A stretch of DNA of 6,167 nucleotides from an uncultured Eggerthellaceae bacterium (GCA_947565915.1 CANOHY010000070.1:1-6167), one strand, 5' to 3'. Shown: positions 1 to 5,590, numbered from the stretch's first letter. A program made the numbers and translations. The notes: a model not told the origin generated them from the sequence alone.

Positions 1-283
1 AGACCAAATCCCCCAATTGCGTATCGTCGAGTTGTGAGGAGATGGCATCGAGCGCGTCCGATGCCATGCTGTCTTTGCCCGGGGTTTTCAATGCTTGGAC
101 TACAGTGGCGGCGATGGGGTTCAATCTTGATAGGTCGCGATTGGCTGCGTGCCGAAATTCGATTGTATATGGACAGTACTGATAGGTTCGATAAGGTCCA
201 TCGCTTACATATCGCACAATAGACGGTACTTGGGGGTCCAGGCCAAGCTGATTGAGAGCGGCATCCCCGTAAGGGACGATGCT
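1..283 (-). pseudogene. DUF6088 family (AbiEi-like antitoxin) protein, N-terminally truncated, runs off left edge
   Basis: Read on the minus strand from about 283 down to 1, the frame is open and reads SIVPYGDAALNQLGL, then DPQVPSIVRYVSDGPYRTYQY, then TIEFRHAANRDLSRL, then VVQALKTPGKD and SSQLDDTQLGDLV up to the window edge. This order (PYGDxALNxLGL, QVP..xYVSDG, a basic beta-strand, VQALKxxGKD) is what I know of DUF6088 proteins, relatives of type IV AbiEi antitoxins. These normally carry an N-terminal winged helix of roughly 80-100 residues. Here that half is absent: upstream of about 283-300 the frame stays open, past an ATG at 323-325, but gives only a proline/alanine-rich shadow of the opposite membrane-protein ORF. 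I infer a 5'-deleted remnant. A chimeric product started at 325 cannot be excluded. The partner AbiEii-type nucleotidyltransferase toxin, if present, would lie beyond the left edge. Confidence 0.6.
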
Positions 284-1115
284 GGGCTGCCTGGTTGCGA
301 TGCTGGTGGCGGGAGGCGCTGCCATCGTCCTCGGGGACGTGGGTCCCCAAACCCAATACGGCATGGGTATCGGATGCATGGTTGCGCTGCTGCTTGCCGG
401 CATCTTCTTCCTTTGCGCGTTTGCGGCTGCGGTTTGGGCCGAGGTGCTCAAGCGGCAGAGCGATATCGTCGCCTTCCGGGAAATCGTCGCGTTCGACAAG
501 GGGATTCCCGCCGACGAGGCCCGGGACGACAGCGCGTTCGGCCGCAAGCATCCGGTTGCTTCGATCGTTGCGAAGGTGTGCTCCGGGGCGATCTTCGGGT
601 TCGTCGCGATGATGGTGGTCACGATCATCGCGAAATACATCCGTGACTTCATCTTCTATGGCCTGGGCCAACAGTGCTCTTGCCGCGCTTCGGCGCGGGC
701 GGTGCTGATTGCGTGCAGCTCATCGGCTCGGAATGCGGCAGCCTTCCTGGAAGCTTGCGAGGCGTGCTGGTACAGTGACGCTGTCATAGGCTGCAGTCAG
801 CTTTTTTCACGGGTTTGCGCGTGGCTCGCTTTTGGGGCTTCGGCGTTTTCCATAGCTGCATCGACTTTCGGGGGCTTATGTATGGCCTGTGCCGAAAAAT
901 CAGGGATTATCGGAAATCACATCGAGTTTCGGGGAGTTATGCATGCCGTGGGGGCCTTCCAAGAGACTTGCATCTCTCAGCATTTCTATCGCCCCAGTTC
1001 AGCGTTTTGGCATCGAGAGTTCGCGCTTCGCTTTTTGTTCGGGGTCATACATAAGCGGTCGAAACTCGATGTGATTCCCGATAATCGTCGAGTTGCGGGC
1101 GCAGGCCATACATAA
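279..1115 (+). CDS. hypothetical membrane protein with runaway C-terminus (possible truncated gene)
   Basis: I do not recognise the family. Residues 1-128 look like a real membrane protein: hydrophobic segments at about 3-20, 28-55 and 97-119, separated by a charged stretch (about 57-95) rich in D, E, K and R, with high-GC third codon positions. The start at 279 follows AAGGGA by only 2 nt, and an in-frame TAA lies at 270-272, so no upstream extension is possible. The start also coincides with the end of DUF6088 homology on the other strand, so the true N-terminus may have been lost. After residue about 130 the sequence turns Cys/Ala/Ser-rich and unlike a membrane protein. Residues from about 194 to the stop at residue 278 are encoded by palindromic element A and are probably not native. 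The functional part, if any, is likely 279 to about 665. Confidence 0.45.
   Translation: MLGCLVAMLVAGGAAIVLGDVGPQTQYGMGIGCMVALLLAGIFFLCAFAAAVWAEVLKRQSDIVAFREIVAFDKGIPADEARDDSAFGRKHPVASIVAKVCSGAIFGFVAMMVVTIIAKYIRDFIFYGLGQQCSCRASARAVLIACSSSARNAAAFLEACEACWYSDAVIGCSQLFSRVCAWLAFGASAFSIAASTFGGLCMACAEKSGIIGNHIEFRGVMHAVGAFQETCISQHFYRPSSAFWHREFALRFLFGVIHKRSKLDVIPDNRRVAGAGHT
683..698 (+). other. perfect 6-bp hairpin with TTCG tetraloop
   Basis: CCGCGC-TTCG-GCGCGG forms a perfect six-pair stem with a very stable UUCG loop, about 20-30 nt after the last membrane-protein-like codons. No T-tract follows on either strand, so it is not a canonical intrinsic terminator. It may be a remnant of the 3' end of the membrane-protein gene. 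Confidence 0.35.
790..807 (+). terminator. weak terminator-like stem with six T
   Basis: GCTG-CAGT-CAGC is followed directly by TTTTTT (802-807). The stem is only 4 bp, so efficiency is doubtful. Its place between the membrane-protein-like codons and element A fits a transcript end for the plus-strand gene. Confidence 0.25.
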
Positions 1116-1133
1116 CCCCCCGAAAGTCGATGC
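858..1133. repeat. palindromic four-unit repeat element, copy A
   Basis: Four copies of a 26-bp unit that starts CATCGA(C/G)TT and ends TTATG(T/C)ATG lie at 859-884 and 920-945 (plus orientation) and at 1046-1071 and 1107-1132 (inverted). Unit starts are 61 bp apart in both arms. Outer units 1 and 4 match at 25 of 26 positions as inverted copies; inner units 2 and 3 at 20 of 26. The 35-nt spacers also pair in part, for example GATTATCGG on the left with CCGATAATC on the right. The whole is an imperfect inverted repeat with arms of about 90 nt around a loop of about 100 nt. Outer units carry C at position 7 and inner units carry G. A homologous copy lies at 3572-3846. The element has no transposase and no CRISPR-like regular spacing beyond the two units per arm. 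I cannot name its family; a REP/BIME-like or non-autonomous mobile palindrome is the closest type. Confidence 0.85.
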
Positions 1134-1305
1134 TGGCGGGCGCATATCTTGTATCTGAATGAGAAAAAGGGCTGCTCCAAGATGCTCGCATCTGTTCGCA
1201 TTTCAGGATTATGAAACATCACGCAAGCGCGATATGCCGCTTCGTCGGGCTCGGTAAACGGGGAAAGCCTGCGAATACCTGCAGCGCAGGATGGTTGATT
1301 CCTTC
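1134..1305. other. intergenic space between element A and the VOC-nitroreductase gene
   Basis: This stretch lies just after the stop of the minus-strand fusion gene. A stem CCTGCG (1268-1273) / CGCAGG (1285-1290) with an 11-nt loop could mark the transcript end, but no proper T-tract follows on the minus strand. A minus-strand frame is open here and reads EPDEAAYRACVMFHNPEMR, which is mildly protein-like. However, it has no clear start and continues into the repeat, so I do not call a gene. Confidence 0.35.
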
Positions 1306-2220
1306 CTAGAACCGCTCATCGTGCACTTTCTCCATCAGCGCCGCATCGAACTCGCGGCGCTCGGGCTGCTCCTTCGGCATTCCCAGCGATAGGATGGCCT
1401 CCAGCTGCCATGGCTCGGGAACGCCGAGCAGCTCGGCCGCATAATCCTGGGTCGACCGGCCGTCGGCGGCTGTGCGCATGCGGCCCTGTATCCAGCAGCT
1501 TCCCACGCCCGACGCAGATGCCTCCAGGTGCATGTTCGCCATGACGATGGAACAGTCCTCGACCCACGTGTCGGCAGTCTCGGGATTGCCCAGCACCACG
1601 ATGGCGGCATTCGCTCCCGCCAGCATAGCCGCCCCGGAATCACGGCATTCGGCCAGCCTGTTCAACGTGTTGCGGTTGCGTACGACAATGACCTCCCAGG
1701 GTCGGCGCTTGCGCCCTGACGCCGACAGCAGTCCGGCGCGTACGATGCGGTCCAGCAGTTCCTGCGACACGGTTTCGCCCGAATACTGCCGCACGCTGCG
1801 CCGGGCCGTCATGGCCGCCAGCACGTCCACGCCGGGCTGGGGCGCGAACTCGGCCTTCTCGGGCAGAATCTCCAGCCAGCATCCGTCGGGGTCCTCGATG
1901 AAGTACAGTCCCATGGTCTCGTTCTCGTGGCAGATGCAGCCCATCTGCTCGTGGATCGCGTGGGCGGCATTGTAGTCGGGCACGATGAAAGCAAGATGCG
2001 AGTCGCGGCCGCCGTTGTCGTAGGGCTCGGTGCGGCCGCGGTTCCACGTGAGCTCCAGCTGGAACCCGGATCCATCGCTTCCGATAAACGCATTGACCCA
2101 CGATCCGTCCTTAGGGCCCATGCGGCGGATCTCGGTCATACCCAGCGCTTGCTCATAGAAATCGAGCGACTTCTGCAGGTCCAGCACGTGCAGGCAGCGG
2201 TGGATGGCTTTGCTTTCCAT
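1306..2220 (-). CDS. fusion protein: glyoxalase I-like VOC domain + FMN nitroreductase domain
   Basis: The 304-residue protein has two domains. Residues 4-120 resemble GloA-type glyoxalase I: IHRCLHVLDLQKSLDFYEQALGM at the N-terminus, an ELTWN strand, and EDPDGCWLEI at the end. Aligned by eye to E. coli GloA, all four metal ligands are kept: H7, E56, H75 and E117. Residues about 134-290 are a small nitroreductase: RRSVRQYSGE (FMN-phosphate-binding Arg/Ser), SGRKRRPWEVIVV, the helix VMANMHLEASASGVGSCWI, and the closing LGMPKEQPERRE. Such domains reduce nitro groups, quinones or enones with NAD(P)H, while VOC lyases act on 2-oxoaldehyde-thiol adducts or bind small ligands. The natural substrate is unknown; a cytosolic role against reactive electrophiles is my inference. 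AAGGAGG lies 5 nt before the ATG at 2220, which fixes the start. The gene diverges from the ArsC-like gene. Confidence 0.9.
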   Translation of the reverse strand: MESKAIHRCLHVLDLQKSLDFYEQALGMTEIRRMGPKDGSWVNAFIGSDGSGFQLELTWNRGRTEPYDNGGRDSHLAFIVPDYNAAHAIHEQMGCICHENETMGLYFIEDPDGCWLEILPEKAEFAPQPGVDVLAAMTARRSVRQYSGETVSQELLDRIVRAGLLSASGRKRRPWEVIVVRNRNTLNRLAECRDSGAAMLAGANAAIVVLGNPETADTWVEDCSIVMANMHLEASASGVGSCWIQGRMRTAADGRSTQDYAAELLGVPEPWQLEAILSLGMPKEQPERREFDAALMEKVHDERF

Positions 2221-2225
2221 GACGG

Positions 2226-2232
2226 CCTCCTT
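2226..2232 (-). promoter_or_regulatory. ribosome binding site of the VOC-nitroreductase gene
   Basis: The minus strand reads AAGGAGG followed by CCGTC and ATG, a full Shine-Dalgarno at 5-nt spacing. It confirms that the VOC domain begins the protein, so the fusion is not an artefact of an over-long start. Confidence 0.8.
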
Positions 2233-2246
2233 CGGGTTATGCGAAG

Positions 2247-2286
2247 CGTTTCTGCAAGCCTACCAGAATCGAAACGGGGAAGGCTT
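2247..2286. promoter_or_regulatory. two overlapping inverted repeats in the divergent control region
   Basis: CGTTTC (2247-2252) pairs with GAAACG (2271-2276), and AAGCCT (2256-2261) pairs with AGGCTT (2281-2286). The two stems interleave and could not form together. They lie in the 154-bp region between two divergent genes and are candidates for an operator or leader structure. I see no convincing -35/-10 pair on either strand in this region. Confidence 0.3.
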
Positions 2287-2362
2287 AGAATTGGGCGCGA
2301 AGGAAAGATGCGGCGCGATTGCGCTAAGGCATGCAGGGATAGACCTGGTCGGTTCATTTTAG

Positions 2363-2368
2363 AGGAGG
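2363..2368 (+). promoter_or_regulatory. ribosome binding site of the ArsC-like gene
   Basis: AGGAGG lies 6 nt before the ATG at 2375. This decides the start against an out-of-frame ATG at 2370, which is almost on top of the Shine-Dalgarno. Confidence 0.75.
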
Positions 2369-2374
2369 AATGCC

Positions 2375-2788
2375 ATGTCGGTTCTTTTCATCGAGTATCC
2401 GAAATGCTCCACTTGCAAGAAAGCAAGGAGGTGGCTTGAGGGCAATGGGATTGTGTTCGAGTCGCGCGATATCGTTGCGCAGAACCCGACCGCCGACGAA
2501 CTGAGGGCTTGGCGGGAGAGGTCGGGTCTTCCCATTCGGCGGTTCTTCAACACCTCGGGAATGCTCTACCGCGAGCTGGGCGTGAAGCAGAAGCTGGATG
2601 CCGGTATGACCGATGACGAGGCATATTCGCTGCTTGCAAGCGATGGCATGCTGGTGAAACGGCCGCTGCTGATCATCGATGGCGCACCGGCGACACCCGG
2701 TTTCCGCGAGGCGGATTGGGCGGCCGTTCTCGAAAAAAGCGACGAGATGCTTGGGGCGGATGCTGCGGATGGAGCGGCTCGTCGATGA
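2375..2788 (+). CDS. ArsC/Spx-family thioredoxin-fold protein (arsenate reductase-like)
   Basis: The 137-residue protein opens with a beta-strand and the active-site motif YPKCSTCKKA (C11, C14), then has the family marks RDIVAQNPTADEL, PIRRFFNTSG (53-62) and LVKRPLLI (93-100). This is the layout of the ArsC/Spx/MgsR/YffB superfamily. The double-Cys CxxC site and the length of about 115-140 residues match the subgroup annotated as 'arsenate reductase family' (B. subtilis YusI, E. coli YffB-like). Most members of this subgroup have no proven arsenate activity; a thiol-redox role is more likely. No arsR, arsB or other ars gene is nearby, which argues against an arsenic operon. The last 12 residues are Ala/Asp/Arg-rich and probably disordered. 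Its TGA overlaps the ATG of thpR in ATGA, so the two are probably co-translated. Confidence 0.88.
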   Translation: MSVLFIEYPKCSTCKKARRWLEGNGIVFESRDIVAQNPTADELRAWRERSGLPIRRFFNTSGMLYRELGVKQKLDAGMTDDEAYSLLASDGMLVKRPLLIIDGAPATPGFREADWAAVLEKSDEMLGADAADGAARR

Positions 2789-3318
2789 GGGCGTTCGTCG
2801 CGTTGGAGCCGCCAGAGGGCTTCGCCGAGGACGTTGCCGCCATGGTGCGCGTGCTGAGCGCTGCGGTGCAGGGCCGCTTTGTGCCGCGGCAGAACTATCA
2901 CGTGACGCTTGCGTTCCTGGGAGATATCGACGAAACACAAGTTCGCGAGGCCATGGATGCCATGGACGAGGCATGCGCCGATGCGGCTGCGGCGCCTATG
3001 CGGCCGGACGGCTTGGGTAAGTTCGGACGCGCGTCAGACGCCACGCTGTGGATGGGTTTGGCGCCCGAGCCTGGACTGGTCGGCCTCGCCGATTGCTTGC
3101 GCGAGGCGCTGGAGTCGCGCGGCATTGCATTCGATGGCAAGCCCTTCCTTCCGCATATCACGTTGGCGAGGCGGGCTAGGCTGCCTCGAGGCGCTTTGCC
3201 GGAATTGGCGTTTCCGACGCCAAGCGATGCCGCCCGTGCCACGCTTTTCAAATCGATGTTGGGCCGCGACGGCGCGCAGTACAAGCCCCTGTATGAAATA
3301 GACTTGCCGCGCCGGTGA
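2785..3318 (+). CDS. thpR: RNA 2',3'-cyclic phosphodiesterase (2H / LigT family)
   Basis: The 177-residue protein starts MRAFVALEPPEGF and has the two HxTx motifs that define the 2H phosphoesterase fold: HVTL at 39-42 and HITL at 124-127, about 85 residues apart as expected, each on a predicted beta-strand (YHVTLAFLGDI and FLPHITLARR). ThpR enzymes open the 2',3'-cyclic phosphate of RNA ends to a 2'-phosphate and can ligate tRNA halves in vitro; the cellular role is unclear. The frame extends upstream to 2716, but those 23 residues are a shadow of the ArsC-like gene. The ATG at 2785 has a GGAG (2771-2774) and forms the ATGA overlap with the upstream stop. Length agrees with the family (about 175-190). 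The C-terminal strand KPLYEIDLPRR is complete. Confidence 0.93.
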   Translation: MRAFVALEPPEGFAEDVAAMVRVLSAAVQGRFVPRQNYHVTLAFLGDIDETQVREAMDAMDEACADAAAAPMRPDGLGKFGRASDATLWMGLAPEPGLVGLADCLREALESRGIAFDGKPFLPHITLARRARLPRGALPELAFPTPSDAARATLFKSMLGRDGAQYKPLYEIDLPRR

Positions 3319-3571
3319 CCACGCGGTTGTGCTTGCCTACGCCGTGCTGACGCGCGTTCTGTGCGCGGGAGCGGCGTTTCCCGGGAGCCGACTTGCCGCA
3401 TCGCGACGGCCTCGAATGTCCAGGAAAGCGCCTGCGTTCCCCTTCGACGCGCATGATGGGGCGCCCCGTGCGAAACGGCACGAGGTGGGGCTTCCCTTGA
3501 GCGGCGGGGCTGCTTCTGTTCTGCAGCGCCCATGCAAGGTGCGCCCTGGGAGCCTTCGGCTTTCCGTGGCC
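3319..3571. other. gene-free stretch downstream of thpR
   Basis: No frame on either strand reads like a recognisable protein. The region holds a 10-bp palindrome GGGGCGCCCC (3458-3467) that abuts a hairpin CGTGC-GAAACG-GCACG (3467-3482). There is no T-tract after either, so I find no canonical terminator for thpR. The last 25 or so bases (from about 3546) resemble the sequence just left of element A (TGGG..CTTCGGC...TTTCC), so homology between the two repeat copies probably begins slightly outside the arms. Confidence 0.5.
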
Positions 3572-3846
3572 GCATCGACTTCCGGGGGGTTGTGTATGGT
3601 TCGCGCCGAAAACTCGGGGTTTTTCCGGAGTTGCATCGAGTTTTGCGGGGTTATGTATGCCTCGAGAGGCTTTCCGCAGGTGCTGCGCCTGCCGCCTGCC
3701 CATTCTTCCCAGGTCAGCAGCTTGGTAATGGTGGGAGCAGGCTTCGCTTCCAGCTGGGGCCATGCGTAAGTGGCCGGAACTCGATGTGATTCCCGATAAT
3801 CGTTGAGTTGCGGGGCGGCCATGCATAAGCGGGCGAAAGTCGAAGC
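3572..3846. repeat. palindromic four-unit repeat element, copy B
   Basis: Units of 26 bp lie at 3573-3598 and 3634-3659 (plus orientation) and at 3761-3786 and 3820-3845 (inverted). Starts are 61 bp apart in the left arm and 59 bp in the right. Total length matches copy A within 1-2 bp. Pairing between arms is weaker than in A: outer units match at 18 of 26 positions and inner units at 17 of 26. The core of the right-arm units is C-rich where the left-arm units are G-rich. The outer-C / inner-G difference at unit position 7 is the same as in A. The right arm ends 14 nt before the stop codon of the EamA gene at 3860. Confidence 0.82.
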
Positions 3847-3859
3847 TATCCGCCCTGCG

Positions 3860-4759
3860 TCACCCATCGTGTCCCGCGCCCCTTTTCTGCGACAGCAGCA
3901 ATCCGGCGATTGTCATCGCAAGCCCCGAGACGACGGGCGCGTTCAGCGGTTCGCCCAGGATCAGGATGGAGGCGGTCGCCGTGATGGCGGGGACAAGGTA
4001 GATATAGGTGCTCGTCGCGGTGGCTCCGAGGCGTTTCACGGCAACGCCCCATGTGACGAAGCATGCGGCGGAAGCCACTGCACCTAGGAAGAGCAGGTTC
4101 AGGATGTTCTGCCATTCCATTAGCGCCCATAGCTGCGGTGGATGCGCATCGAATACGAGCGTTACCAGCAGAATGAAGGCAACACCCCAGACGAATGTGC
4201 GCTTGGTGGCTGCGATGGTCTCGTATCCTTTGGCAGCGATGCGGCTTACCAACGTGGAATAGACCGCCCACACGAGCGCCGCGCCAAGGGCGAGGCCGTC
4301 TCCGAAAAGGGCGAAGCCGGTGAAATCCAGCAAGTCGCCTTCGCCGGCCGTCCCTATGCCGACAATGGCAAGGCCTGCCATCGCAAGGGCGAAACCGCAG
4401 AAGAAGCGAGCGTTTATAGCGGTGCGGTCTCCGAGCGCAGCGGAGATGAGCGCTGTGAAAAGCGGGGATGCGGCCACGATTACTCCGACGGCGGTTGCCG
4501 TGGCGAACACGAGCGCGATGTTCTCAAGCAGGTAGTAGGCGGCAACGCCGGTTGCCCCGGCTGCGGCGAACAGCAGCTCATCCTTCCGGGCCTGCAGCCT
4601 CAGGATATGCGGGCGAATGGCGAAGAGGATGCACAGGCCGAGCGCGAAGCGCAGGAGCAAGATCCAAAGAGGGGAGATATCCTCTAAAAGCACTTTGGTG
4701 GAAACGAATGTGATTCCCCAGATGAAGATGGTGAAAAGCGCGACGAGATGGTGCTTCAT
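3860..4759 (-). CDS. EamA/DMT-superfamily transporter (10-TM drug/metabolite exporter type)
   Basis: The 299-residue protein has two EamA repeats, about residues 5-135 and 153-290, giving ten predicted membrane helices. Family signs are the opening FTIFIWGITFVSTKVLL with SPLWILLLRF in repeat 1, ASPLFTALISAALGDR at the repeat-1 end, AALVWAVYSTLVSRI at the start of repeat 2, and YIYLVPAITATASILILGEPL near the end. DMT proteins of this type export amino acids, nucleosides or other metabolites by proton exchange; the substrate cannot be read from sequence. The frame is open 91 codons further upstream, but that part is an Arg/Cys-rich shadow of the regulator gene. The start at 4759 gives normal length and overlaps the upstream stop as ATGA (4756-4759). 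No strong Shine-Dalgarno is visible, so translation is probably coupled to the regulator. Confidence 0.92.
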   Translation of the reverse strand: MKHHLVALFTIFIWGITFVSTKVLLEDISPLWILLLRFALGLCILFAIRPHILRLQARKDELLFAAAGATGVAAYYLLENIALVFATATAVGVIVAASPLFTALISAALGDRTAINARFFCGFALAMAGLAIVGIGTAGEGDLLDFTGFALFGDGLALGAALVWAVYSTLVSRIAAKGYETIAATKRTFVWGVAFILLVTLVFDAHPPQLWALMEWQNILNLLFLGAVASAACFVTWGVAVKRLGATATSTYIYLVPAITATASILILGEPLNAPVVSGLAMTIAGLLLSQKRGAGHDG

Positions 4760-5538
4760 TGCAGGTATGCACCCGCCTTGCGCATGACGGCATAGGCGCC
4801 GGGTGTGCAACCGATGCGCTTCTTGAACTCGCGCGTCAGATGCGGTTGGTCGGAGAATCCGAGCTCTGCAGCGGCATCTGCAACGTTTGTGCCTTTCGCC
4901 AGGAGCCCGCAGGCAGCGTCCACGCGGAGTGCGAGCTGATGCTGTACGGGCGTAAGGGAGAAAACGCGGCGATACGAGCGAATGAGCGCATAAGGCGAGA
5001 TGCCCTCCGATTCCGCGAAGGCCCCAATGCAAACCCGTTCTGCAAGATGGCCGAGGATATGCGCGTAAAGGCGCATCGCAGCCCTTTCGTGCTCGGTTTC
5101 GTTCAAGTGCGGCCCATCTGCCCTGGCGAGCGCTTGCGTGAAGGCGATGAGCGCCCCCGATGCCTCGTTTTCACAGCGCCCGTCGAGCAGCAGGAATACC
5201 TTTTCGAGCAGCTTTCGCGGCAGTGCATCGCCTTCATTCGGGCGGCAGAACCTTTCTTCCTCGAGGACCTGCGCCGCTACCGTGATGCTGTCGTAGGAGA
5301 AAGGTGCGGGGCTGGCTTGGGCGCAGCCATGGGCATCGCCGGGGTTGAAGACGATGAGGGAGCCTTTCTTTATAGGCAACAGCTCCCCGCCGAGGGTGAG
5401 CGTGCGCTCTCCCTCGCGGACGATGCCGAAGACATAATGGCTATGGGTGTGCTCCGCGAATGGCTGCACGATGCCGCTGTAGGCTCTGCGCTCGCCTTTG
5501 AAGAGCGGGATCGGTTCAACGATGCAAGATGTGTTCAT
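4756..5538 (-). CDS. AraC-family transcriptional regulator (cupin + double HTH)
   Basis: The protein has 260 residues. About residues 20-90 form a cupin sensor (FAEHTHSHYVFGIVREGERT, LPIKKGSLIVFNPGDAHGC), with histidines 30, 32, 34 and 70 as likely ligand or metal contacts. Residues about 155-255 form the AraC DNA-binding domain: the first helix-turn-helix around IGAFAESEGISPYALIRSYR, the second around NVADAAAELGFSDQPHLTREF, closing with KKRIGCTPGAYAVMRK. I start at the ATG at 5538 because the cupin begins soon after it. The in-frame ATG at 5664 would add 42 unrelated residues. AAAGGA lies 12 nt upstream, rather far. It is the first gene of a two-gene unit with the EamA exporter, which suggests that a small-molecule ligand of the regulator is also the transport substrate or a signal for it (inference). 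Confidence 0.9.
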   Translation of the reverse strand: MNTSCIVEPIPLFKGERRAYSGIVQPFAEHTHSHYVFGIVREGERTLTLGGELLPIKKGSLIVFNPGDAHGCAQASPAPFSYDSITVAAQVLEEERFCRPNEGDALPRKLLEKVFLLLDGRCENEASGALIAFTQALARADGPHLNETEHERAAMRLYAHILGHLAERVCIGAFAESEGISPYALIRSYRRVFSLTPVQHQLALRVDAACGLLAKGTNVADAAAELGFSDQPHLTREFKKRIGCTPGAYAVMRKAGAYLQ

Positions 5539-5590
5539 ACGGGGCCCATTTCCTTTCAAGAACAGGATAGCCTGCGTGTGCCCGATGCTC

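Noticed and set aside
20..36. ATCGTCGAGTTG near the left edge matches 12 bases of the right arm of element A (ATCGTCGAGTTG)
   Set aside because: It lies in the DUF6088-like coding frame (reads QLDD) and no other part of the element is present, so it is most likely chance.
34..222. Plus-strand 62-codon open frame at the left edge
   Set aside because: It is a shadow of the minus-strand DUF6088-like reading frame, which has recognisable motifs; the plus frame is Trp/Arg/Cys-rich and has none.
858..1133. CRISPR array
   Set aside because: Only two same-orientation units per arm, the other two inverted, spacers partly complementary to each other and shared between copies. CRISPR spacers would be unrelated and repeats all in one orientation.
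986..1222. Minus-strand 78-codon frame
   Set aside because: Half of it is element A. The upstream portion is mildly protein-like but has no start signal or recognisable motif.
1927..2439. Plus-strand 170-codon frame opposite the VOC domain
   Set aside because: Antisense shadow of the VOC-nitroreductase gene that also overruns the strong Shine-Dalgarno and start of the ArsC-like gene.
2375..2788. Arsenic-resistance operon
   Set aside because: Only an ArsC-like thioredoxin-fold gene is present; no arsenic regulator, efflux pump or arsenite ATPase is nearby.
3248..3867. Long minus-strand and plus-strand frames between thpR and the EamA gene
   Set aside because: They run through element B and the 3' end of thpR on the opposite strand, are Arg/Pro/Ala-rich, and lack Shine-Dalgarno sites or domains.
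4760..5032. N-terminal 91-residue extension of the EamA transporter
   Set aside because: The added part is Arg/Cys-rich, lies inside the AraC gene in another frame, and would make the transporter far longer than the family norm of about 300.
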